A stretch of 64,000 bases of DNA, from contig CM067354.1 of the NCBI GenBank assembly GCA_034190875.2, positions 54,664,472 through 54,728,471 of the forward strand. The letters run 5' to 3'. Below the pieces are notes generated by a model. The model did not search any database. It was given only the letters and a program-made list of their open reading frames with translations, and was not told the DNA's origin. Below, piece after piece: positions 54,131 through 64,000 of this stretch. Position numbers and translations under genes: made by a program. Every line of letters begins with the position of its first letter. Position 1 is the stretch's first letter. Source of the stretch: Urechis unicinctus. Lineage: Eukaryota > Annelida > Polychaeta > Xenopneusta > Urechidae.

Positions 54131-56908
54131 CTTAATAACAGTGGACATTAATGCACATATATGAGAGCTACTAAAACACTTCGATCAGCATTTTAACTAT
54201 TCAAAGAATAGAGTGGGGTTATTGTAATTTAAAAGTATAGATGTTATAACCAGCTGGTATGGTGATATATTGATCAACGTATAAATAACCAATGGAATTC
54301 AGCAGCGTTAGATTTGTAATATTGCCATTTGATCTGCAAGATATATTTATTGTCACTTTACTATTCCTTGAAGTGTATTGCTGGGGCTTACAATAAAAAA
54401 CACAAAACGTTAGGCATAGACATTTAGGGGTTGGTCGGTTGACATTGAAACGTAAGACATTACTCCTTCCCATGTGTTCGTTAGTGACAGGATATGCACG
54501 AACATCGGCTGTTACTTTCAACCTCAATTGACAAGTGCGTCATAATTACGTCTATTACACACATATGTTCGTCCAGTATGGTAGGTTTTACTGAGTATAT
54601 TTCAAAGAATCAGAAATTAGTAAAGGGTCTGGTGACATGCAGTACATAAAGAAAGCAGATATTGTCTCCTTAATGGGACCGATGGTATGAGAAAAGAAAA
54701 CTATAATATCTGAGCTGTGTGCAGATACTACATCACAATGACAGCTCATCCTATCACAGCGCGTTGTGAACTTGTTAAAAAGCACTCATGTGGTTGATCA
54801 TATGGATGAACATAATACACCCCAAGTTGATTATATCCCCTGTCTTGTGAATGCATCATGCGAATTTAAAAGAGTAAATATTTAACGGAAGATGGTGATC
54901 AATATCATATAGGGTGATCTATCAACACGTACTGATAGTCGTGGTTCCATGGATGTATATATATTTGATCAATGTTGAAGTACATCATGCAAGCTCCGGC
55001 CATTAATGAAAGACGTTAGTTTATCAATGACTAATGCATAATGTACATAAGAATCTGAAGCTTACAGTGTTTGACTTGCTGAAAATAAAAGCACTATTGC
55101 CGAGTGTGATGCTATCCCCCGACAGTATACATTAAATTATTAAGATGGAGGTAATGATTTGCAATGCATTAAGCAGGTGACATAAGGGCCTCTACATCAC
55201 CTTTATAGGAGCGCAGTGTTTTGCGTTTTTTCCATACTTGATAAATTCCTCTGTCAATGACCTCACATAGCTCAGTAACGCATCACACTTGAGGTGTTAT
55301 TGACAGCGCAAAAGGTCTTTTCAAGCGAGATGTGCTACAGCTGTGTGACATTTGTTGCTTTAGAAGGAATCCACCCATCGTAATTCGCTTCGAGTTTGTG
55401 TGCTTAAACCGATGGAATTCATTTGCGCCTCCAGCTTAAATGCATGTTTTCTCCGTAAAAAACCAATATTGGGGTTTTGCTAACTTGAACACTAGCCACT
55501 GCGTGCCTGATGTCGTTTAACTTTTACAGTCAGGTTGATATGCCAACACTCCATGAATTTGCACCTAGCTCATACCACGCATGATCTGGTGAATAACCGA
55601 TGCAATTTTAGCAGAGGGCAAATTTATTGGATTGATTTAAAAGGCGTTTTTGTGCGTTTGCGAATACCTGTTTTAGTAACAAGCATTGTTCCTTTAACTA
55701 ATTAAGACCTATGTTGTACCTTAAACTAAACGTATCGAGGATGCTTTCCGTTAAATGTTGTCCAGCGCCGGTTTTTGATAATCAAACATGTTTATTGATT
55801 GACTAAAACAATGTCTCCGCGGGAGATTTCGATCAATATTTTAATGGATTTGTACATTAACAAATACGGAATTTATCTTTGATATAATAATTGCGCCTGT
55901 CCTGGAATAGGATTGAACAAACGCGGTATAAAAATGCACGCCGCATCAATCATGCGTTTTATGACCAGATTTGCAAGCAGAATATCAACACGATTGGTTA
56001 CTAGGAGCTCGCTATAATGTCTTGACAGTATCGAAATTAAACGTTTAAGATTGAGCAAAGAAACATTGTAATGAGCGTTATCCCGTCGCAATCACGGGTA
56101 TATTCTACAACTCGCACTACCACAGAGGTTGTATGCTTGTGCACTTGATACTAGCGTTGCTTAGAACCACATCGCGATGGATCACGCATGCAAGTATATG
56201 TCCTATTTCCTGTTTGTCTTCCGGCGCTTTGTAAGGGGAGCTATTGCAGATGTATGCCTCTCTGTCGATGTTACAAACAACGGTCGGAATATATTTTTGG
56301 TCTTTGTTGCGATGATATGCATCATCAGAATGTTGCAAATATACTACTGCTGTCAAAACATATTAACGCAATTTTAAGCGCTAATCTGGACCGATATGCG
56401 CAACGAGAATGCGGCCTTACCACGATGTTAGCAGGGAGTTATTATATTACACAATGGAAATACAATTGTAAGGACTGTACGAATGTTAAATACAGCATAT
56501 ATTCGGATAGTGTTACACATCGCGACAAACAGTAAATTATACAAAAGAGGCCAATGGTTTAACCTTAGTCACGATTACCATATGCATTCCATACGTTAGG
56601 GTATCATTCGCTTATCGCTCCTATTACCATGCATCCATATTCATTCCAAATTTTCAACGATAGAAAACCGCATAGATGACGTATGAAGTACGTGAATCAA
56701 TGCCTAGGGTTTACACGAGAACGGCAGGAGATTTTGTGACCAGCGCTTCAGTATATATTACATGCCTTGCGTTTTGAAGTACATTTTGTTAGCAGGCATG
56801 CAATAACTCGGGTAAAGCTGGCTGCTGCTATTCAAGAAAATAGCCTAACACAATGAGAGTTCCCTAGTGCGAACCAAAACCAACGTACACACGTACTTCT
56901 TATACATA

Positions 56909-57045
<137 letters not shown>

Positions 57046-57574
57046 AGGATGTCCGCTGAGAATAACCTATGCACAAAAAGAGGCTGAAATTATCAATGAG
57101 GCTCTGTGACAGGGACAAATTTGTCCTAATTGACAAGACGATGATGAAAACGCCGTAATATCCGTAGAGGTGCTCGATATTTACGTAAAGTATCTCATAC
57201 TCTCAATGATGATACATGAGACGATATATTTCATAAGCAATATAAAGATGTAAATTTCAACGTGCAGATACTATGAAGAAGTGCCCTACAATGTTGCAGT
57301 GCGAGGTGAAAAGGTCCATTTTCCCCAAAACATAGCCATCATTGTACTGCAAGCGATGGGTTATGCCGTTCTCTGAAACTTATTTTTTTTACGCTTGCTC
57401 TGTGCCTTCCCATTTCACAAAATGCAGTTAAGAGTATTTCGTTAAAGTAAAATAATTGTCAGTGATATCAAAGATTAGCAGGTCAGACATTGTTCGCTGG
57501 TAGTTGTCTTTACTGGAATAATGGTTCGGTATCCTATGAATGTATTTGTCTGATATATTTTGTTTTGTCTTCAG

Positions 57575-57744
57575 AATGTTTATCCTTTCATCCTTATAAA
57601 GGGAATTCAGAACACGGCACATTGACATTTTCACTAAAAGGGCCTGATACGGATGGTATTCATAACGTCATTGTAGGATTAGCACATCATGGTCAATGGT
57701 ATCAAATATCTAACAAACCACGCGCTGTACGATCAAGAAACACA
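57575..57744 (+). CDS. Candidate internal exon, unknown protein
   Basis: A 170-nt stretch is open in one frame. It is preceded by a strong acceptor (TTTTGTTTTGTCTTCAG, ending 57,574) and followed by a GTAAGT donor at 57,745. It enters with 2 nt finishing a codon and leaves in phase 0. The 56 encoded residues look like a folded domain: an EHGTLTFSLKGPDTDGIHNV stretch, then VIVGLAHHGQWYQI, then a basic tail. The alternating hydrophobic pattern around Gly and a Gly-x-Trp suggest beta strands. There is only a vague likeness to small beta-rich mitochondrial assembly proteins, which I do not claim. It lies in an A3 segment absent from the other copies, so it could be a host exon surrounded by repeats. 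No partner exon was found. Confidence 0.35.
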
Positions 57745-59121
57745 GTAAGTTTATTCTTAAGATATTGCTGATTATTCATATGAATAATACAGTAATGCGA
57801 TCATACACAGCGTTCGGTATATGCAGGCAGCTCTGTCAATTGACCAGGATGTCTCATTATTGAGTGTCTTCCCCTCTGTATTTCTACGTAGTCCATTGCG
57901 ATCGCCGGGTTGTTTGAACATTCCTCTTTGGGACGGCTGATAAACACGCAAGGTGGTCCTCTTTAATGAAAACAAATATGAGATAGTTGTAGCAGCAGCC
58001 ACCGGTCTGTGTAGAATGCAGGATGCCGGCAACACGGATACCGATTGCTATTTACAGCTCTTCGTGCACGAGAAAATTCCATATTCACTCCCCAATACAC
58101 GCAGCGGTCATATTATGTAGTTTCCCTGTTACACACAACATATTCATGCTGAAGATAAGTATTCATTCAAGAGATAACACGGTAAGTTAACAGTATATTA
58201 ACGCGATAATAAAGCCAGAAGTATGAATTGTTGGTCTCGCCATTGTAATAGGGATGTGACCTATATGTGGCGTTACAATAGTATGAAAAATTAAGTCAAT
58301 GCCCGCACTAAATCATTCAGCCATAGGAAGCACTATTGTTGCAACCATAATCTACGAACCTGTAAAACCCCTCATGATCGTACACTAGCGAACAATTCGT
58401 CAGACAGTGTGGAATATAACAGCTTTGCCCTCAGTCATTGCGGCATATCATAAAGATATTGGGGGGTTCCCACAACCTGTGAGTCGGGAAGGTGTGTTTG
58501 TCTGGTTTCCCATTGATTCAAATCGACATCAAAGCCACTTGTATATTCCAATTGCCGCAATATGTAAGAGTAAGTAGTTCAGCTTTGATGTCTAGAGAGG
58601 TAGGGTTAAGTTTCACATCAATATGGAGACTCGCAATCCCTGGTTTGATAAAACAGTACAAAGTTTTGTCAAGGCTGTAACTTCAATGGCACAAATAAGA
58701 TAAATACACTGCCAGATAATTACTTGATAAATGGAATTAATGCCCTTCTGTTCCCGCCCATGGCAACGCTATTACATAGGACTGAGCTGCCTGACTAATG
58801 TAGCTTACAGTAGTGCTCCAGGTCTGGCTAGTTGCTTGAGTGATTGATTCTGCTCGCATGGATCTACTGGAAGATTGTAACTCCTCAAATAGAACGATTT
58901 GTTTTCCAAAGTTCAAAGTTTGTTCTCACTTGTCATTTGGGGTGCAAGCAAATGTTTCAGTAAGTGTCACGAGGCAACCGTATCATTATATTTGATGCAT
59001 AAACAGAGATTACTTCAGTTGTATGTAGCCACGTGTCTTTTTCATAATTATGAACGTAGATATCAGCGAGTGTTTGGTGAACTAAATTGTAGCATACTTA
59101 TTGCATTGATATCATAGATGG

Positions 59122-59382
59122 ATGACAAGAAAAACGAAATATTCAAGAGGTACCCGAGTTCCTGTAGGTCCATTTCAACACTGCACAGGGACATGGTGCA
59201 ACTTGCTGACCGAAACTATCACCAGCGGCACCCAATACGAGCCTCAGGAGGAATCGGTTGAACTAGGTGTCAGTCATGAGGAGATTGATATTCACCCTGA
59301 CTTTCACTTTACTATGATGCCTAGATGGATACTGATGATGACATCGAGCTTGAGGAAGTGTAAGAAAAAGATTGGCACTTAG
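59122..59382 (+). pseudogene. Relic frame of family A (A3 copy), upstream part
   Basis: A + strand frame of 86 codons begins basic (KTKYSRGTRVPVGP). It continues through CTGTWCNLLTETITSGTQYE to an acidic segment, after which it diverges from A2 by a frameshift near 59,315. The A2 copy keeps a matching frame for about 40 codons, and A1 has the DNA but with stops. No family is recognised. Shared frame and Glu-rich composition suggest an ancestral coding region, but chance openness over short distances cannot be excluded. Confidence 0.35.
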
Positions 59383-59651
59383 TCGATGGAAAAAATAAGC
59401 TCTCAAAATGCTTATGTTGGGCATTTATTCTTATTGTTCACAGTGGTATTGAGCTGGAGGATGGCCCTTGTCATGAATATGAATTATGTATAAGTGCTGA
59501 ATGCGAACCCTGTTGGTCTCATACGTCCCACCGTAGAGTCATCGTGAGGCAGCAATGTGTAAGTTCCGTTTGTCGTGAGGAAATCCGTGCGAAAGGATTG
59601 TTTGGTGTGCAGATGGCATGTTGGTCCGTATACCGAGTGTCATACATGTAA
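59364..59651 (+). pseudogene. Cys/His-rich relic frame of family A (A3 copy)
   Basis: The frame is open for 95 codons between TAA stops at 59,361 and 59,649. In order it has a hydrophobic LCWAFILIVH stretch, then SGIELEDGP, then an array of Cys and His (ELC, EC, CEPC, SHTSH, QQC, VC, AC) ending near a WSVYRVSYM word. The layout recalls the hydrophobic segment, 2A-like G-D-x-E-x-N-P-G-P motif and zinc finger near the start of some invertebrate non-LTR retrotransposon proteins. The critical N-P is absent, so the resemblance is weak. The A1 copy is frameshifted, and differences between copies are mostly non-silent, meaning neutral decay. Confidence 0.35.
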
Positions 59652-62459
59652 GATAATTATTGTGCAAGCTTTTGCAAATATCGAGTTTTAAAAAAGTTTA
59701 CAGGTTCCTCACTATAAAGGTGCTCAACACTTACATCAATGTAGTAACTACGTGAAAGATGAGATCATTATGCAGCATGAATGTAACCTTTAAGGCTCAT
59801 GGGATGGGTTTTCACACAATAGAAATTGTCGAAATTCTTATTTCCCTATATAAAAAATAGCCATGTGTTTGGTTCACATGTATCATTCGAGAAATCAAAG
59901 CTAACTATGTTTGCTCCAAAACTAAACAACTGACTGACAAACTGTGAGCCAATAGGTTACTTCCTGTGAGGCAGGCAGTTGTATGGTATTGAAAGCCTTC
60001 ATATCACAAGCTGAAGAAAAGTGTACAAAAAACAGAAAAACGTATATGCATGGAAAATTCGACATCGTTTATCCGGGCATTATAATTTTTCGTGTGTCGA
60101 GGTATATTACCTGCGATGCACTCACAAGAAGAGTGGGCGAATAGTTTATTAGGTATTAATAATTGAAGCCAGGCAATCACTTGCATTAGATCGATGTCAA
60201 TGCATTGCATTATACTTGTGCCATCCATAGAAGGGCAGTGACATTAATCATTTACGTCGACCATATCCCATAAACTGCATTGCATAAGTCTACATATATA
60301 AAGGCTAATCGGCTGTTAAACCGCTGTCGAGCTGTGCAATATATGTATTCTTTTGGCAATTGAAAAGAGCTGTTGTCGATAAACTAGGTACCTATTACTG
60401 TGGTACCTTGACAGTGTATTCATGGGAGCACACAATTCGTATTTGTTAGGGCAGTATAAATATACAAAGGACCCAATTGTGCTGCAGTTGAACGGCGAGG
60501 ATACCGCACATGCCAAAAGCCGGGTACACACATGGCAGTAGACGGTATAATATTCAATGATTTGCTAGTGTATTGTGACCTTTGGTGCTGTAGAAAGTCG
60601 AAGCTAACATCACTGTGTTTTTGTTTTGCAGGACAATGGCGTGTATAAGTCAAGCGGGATGCATTAACTTTTCTAGGTAAATTACCACCAATACGTATTT
60701 ATTCCTATAGAAAACGACACCAGGTTTAGTCAGCTGTAGGGGATAACGTAATGGATGTGTCTAATACATTGCCCAATTGTTTGGGAAATTGCTGGCTAAA
60801 GTTGTATTTAACCTTTGCATGGGTCGTTTAACGGTTACGGTTGCAATAGTGTGCTAAGAAATCGCATAATTATACTGCGTCAAATCACATAGGAGTCATT
60901 TTGTTAACACAAATAAATTGTCTTCACGTATGAGCTAGAAGCCTAATTCAGTAATTTTACAGTTAGATGGAAGCTAAATTGAGCCACTGCGGCTATAACA
61001 GTGTCTCAACAGTGAACAGAATATATATCACACTGTACGCGTGTTATCGTACAGCCCTTTAGATACATAGCTTTGAAACATCATTTACATATGTGCTCAT
61101 TTGTATAACGATGAGATATTTTAACAGCGTCATTAAATGATAAATATTTGAAGACGAAAACAAATGGAGAACACAGCCATATTCGTATAATGTGTAACAG
61201 TTTTGATGATATTGAAGCCATGAACAGGCGCCTTACCAAACATCTGGAATAACGATAGGTTAAATGACAAGTAACTGAACTTATTGCCAGCCATTGTGTG
61301 TCAGGCGACCGTAAACATTTACAATAACCACATTGTTCCGTTCGGACACAGTATTGCAATAAGTCTATGACATACCCCGCATGCTAAGGTAAATAAAAGA
61401 TTTAACGTTTAGCTTCGGGAAAATTTTTATAATCATATTTGCTTATGTTCGTTAGACTCGTCAATATATGGAATAATTGGCGTGGCAGTGTTGATAAGCT
61501 TATCCGTATAATATCTGATGTGTGCATTGTTCTGATTGCTACAGATTACAGCTCAATGACTATCCATAAGTCCACCAGCAATAAATAGTCGACAAATTTA
61601 TTCTCCGATTTTGTGCCACTTATACTTTACATATGCTTACTTAGCATGCGATATATTTTATACAAGAATAGCAGCATTTTAGGATCGGGTTTTCCCTTAG
61701 GTGTCCGCAAATCACCCCACTTATCTCCATTGCATTATCACAATTTACTGCATTTACTGAGAAGTGTTTTTTGCTTGTTGACTATGGTTCTTGCACCCAA
61801 AAGCAATGCTCCTTATCGCTGAGTGAAAATCCGTATAATTAAGACGACAATTTGTTGTTTTTTCGGCAAGCGCAGCACAAGCTAAATTACCGGCAATGAG
61901 GCTCTATATTTGCCTTATCTTGCATGAGCACCTAAACCATTATACTTTTTACGTTCATATGCATGCACGGTATGTAAACATAATAAACAAAACGACATAA
62001 AAATGTGCCTTTTGACTCATAAAACACAACATCGAGCCTAAGCGCTCGTATATTGAGTGTATTTTATGTCATTGCTGTTCATTCCCGTTTACGAAATCAC
62101 CCATAAATCCTGTTGCATAAGAAGCCAACAGTCTCTGTTGGTTGCTGGATTCTGACGGTTCGAAAGAGCGTTTCGTTTGTGTCATTTTACGCTGTTTTTT
62201 TATTTGAACATCCACACAACATATCAATGTGCGCCAAATAGCATTCCATCAAGTGCTCAAATGGTTATTTAGCTATGAATAAACAGGATGATTATGCAAA
62301 TCTTAAACTGTGTCCATTTAGTCAGCGCACATGGAAGGCATCAAATGGGAAATTAAGGTCATTTGTTGCATTGCAATGATGTTGATAATGAAGTCAATAC
62401 TCAAAATATATTTCTTGGATTCGCGATGTAACGAGCCCCCGCATCCCCGTTACTGTATA

Positions 62460-62945
62460 CCAGTGACAATTTCTTCATATAGTGTGGATAAAGCCAGGTT
62501 TGCCCAGGAATATTGCGACACAATACACAATAATGTATAATTCCCACAGCATAGAACAGTTTACATGACACGTATTAACGCACTTATACAAACTCTCAGA
62601 TCATTATCCGTACACTTTTACCGATTGCTGCTTGATCCCTAGTATGCTAGATAAATCAGCATTGATATCTTGGCTGTTACTTTAATGAGGCAAATAAGAT
62701 AGATGCGTTGTCAATATGTGTGATTTAATCATCAACATAAGGTTTACAACTGCTGCACTGCATTAGCAGATACTCACTTGGCACATGACATTCAATATGA
62801 ACCACATTTATTGGTTCTGTACAAATATATGATAAATGCCTGTTATGGAATATATTGTAATCTACATTTTTTCATTGCGATCCTTACAAACATAATCTCG
62901 TTTTAGTTAGAAATTTATATTGCACACTGTACTGTATTTTAAACG
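62460..62945 (+). repeat. Family D, copy D2, at the outer end of A3
   Basis: It aligns directly with D1 at 53,640-54,130. Its right part also aligns in reverse with 13,880-14,110. The left 230 bp are missing from A1 but shared by both D copies, so A1 lost them. Confidence 0.75.
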
Positions 62946-63058
62946 GCGTTAAAAAGCACGCATTAATATACTGTTAAAGCTACTAGAAGCTGTTAGAGCT
63001 ACTAGAAGCACCTAGGATGTTTCAAAATGATGTAATAACAGAGCTGTGATCATTTTGA

Positions 63059-63640
63059 CGCGGTTATCAAATAACATTATTAAAGAATTTGTTGGCCTTA
63101 TATCATTCATTTAAACCGACCTCATCTCCAGCACCTATTTCCACTTCTGGGGCATCAATTATAGAGGCAGCTTCACAGATTTCCATCGCGGTTGTTACCG
63201 GTACTTCAAAGCTAGTTAGAACTTCTAAAACAGGCTCTTCTTCATCAGCAGTATCTGGATCGAGATACGCAGCAACATCTCGACATGAGGATGAAGGGTT
63301 TGAGAATGTAGAGAAATGGAACAAAAGGGAACTCGGCCGCAAGACTCGTCCGGTTACAAAAACTGGAACTTTTAGCAAGATTCATGGTGCACCAGAGCCA
63401 AGTAGACGTCTATTTGTCTATCGGGTTGAAAAAGACACAAACATCAAAGATATACAGCCTTATGTTGAAGATTGTGAAATTGAGGTAAGATCTGTTGAAA
63501 TAGCTTCAAAATCTGAACCAAAATTCGAGAGCTGCAAAATTTAGGTTAAAATCTCAGACGCGAGTGCAATGCTTGACAAGTAATTTTGGCCCGGTGGTGT
63601 ATGTGTAAGAAAATTTTATCGCAATAATGTGAATGCATAA
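63059..63640 (+). pseudogene. Retroelement ORF1-like fragment with RRM-like C-terminal domain, two in-frame stops
   Basis: After a TGA at 63,056 the frame is open to a TAG at 63,542-63,544. A first Met codon is lacking, so this is an interior piece or an exon. The N-terminal half is Ser/Thr-rich. A basic hinge (ELGRKTRPVTKTGTF) leads to a domain beginning SRRLFVYRVEKDTNIKDIQP and running through VRSVEIASKSEPKFESCKI. After the TAG the same frame continues the domain (VKISDASAML), meets TAA at 63,581-63,583, then gives FWPGGVCVRKFYRN before a TAA at 63,638. An LFVYRV start and an FWP.G..VRKFYR end are what I know from the C-terminal domain of ORF1-like proteins of marine-invertebrate retroelements. 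It is an inactivated copy, or is read through; no reverse transcriptase follows within the window. Confidence 0.6.
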
Positions 63641-63644
63641 CTGC

Positions 63645-64000
63645 GTTATACGATAACATTTGTGTTTTATTCTGCATTTTTATGTATCTTATTGTTTACC
63701 ATGATTGACTTAAACTCTACAATATGAACGTATAACTGTCAAGGGCACAATGAAAGCACTATAATGTAAATACGCAATCTATCATGCTAATGTGATATTC
63801 TCCTTATCTAAGAACATCGTTTGTTTGAGGCAGATCTTGCTCAGCTCGAGCATCGCTAAGGATACGTATCAGTTTCCAAAAGCTTTGTGTGGCACATGAA
63901 TGTGAATGCATTTCCAATTTTTCGCAGGAAGATATAAGTCGTTTCGCCCGTTACCTGTTCGGCTCACTGCCCCAGATTCGTTTAGGCGCGCCAACAGTAC
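63645..64000. other. Unassigned right margin
   Basis: AT-rich sequence after the retroelement-like fragment. I see no poly(A) tail, terminal repeat or further coding frame before the window ends. Confidence 0.5.

Overview
This is eukaryotic, almost certainly animal, nuclear DNA. It is AT-rich with long (TA)n, (GA)n and (TC)n(AC)n tracts, has no closely packed genes, and has the texture of an intergenic or intronic region in an invertebrate. The one protein fragment I partly recognise (63.06-63.64 kb) resembles the C-terminal domain of ORF1-type proteins of retroelements common in marine invertebrates. I cannot name the species. No intact gene, tRNA, rRNA or CRISPR array is visible.

The window is dominated by decayed copies of a few repeat families that are partly collinear with each other. 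Family A occurs four times: a diverged copy at about 7.3-13.1 kb (A4, +), 13.7-21.6 kb (A1, +), 41.6-44.5 kb (A2, +, internally deleted) and 54.7-63.1 kb (A3, -). A1 and A3 form a very large inverted repeat with arms of about 8 kb and a loop of about 33 kb. Family E occurs at 23.8-28.1 kb (E1) and 44.5-45.3 kb (E2). Family B occurs at 29.2-32.2 kb (B1), 36.6-41.4 kb (B2) and 45.5-48.5 kb (B3). Family C, a distant relative of B, occurs at 33.9-36.1 kb (C1, +) and 51.5-52.6 kb (C2, -). The order A-E-B is seen at two loci on the + strand, and A-(D)-C is seen on the - strand reading from 63 to 51.5 kb. My reading is that these families are pieces of one giant repeat unit, roughly 18-20 kb, rearranged by deletions and insertions.

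Other elements lie on this mosaic. A 917-bp element (28,274-29,190) has long, GC-rich terminal inverted repeats, apparent TA target-site duplications and a broken SAP-like reading frame. Its right end recurs at 36.4-36.6 kb, so it was in place before the B1/B2 duplication. Family C contains a 399-bp tandem array of nearly three units. B3 contains a 52-bp array expanded from a unit that is single-copy in B1 and B2. A 32-bp minisatellite lies at 49.6-49.8 kb.

Coding signals are few. There is a candidate spliced exon at 57,575-57,744 with good acceptor and donor sites. Cys/His-rich relic frames sit in A3 and A1. A protein-like frame at 32.9-33.1 kb overlaps a hairpin. The retroelement fragment at the right end is interrupted by TAG and TAA. 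All identities were judged by eye, so boundaries are approximate to tens of bases.
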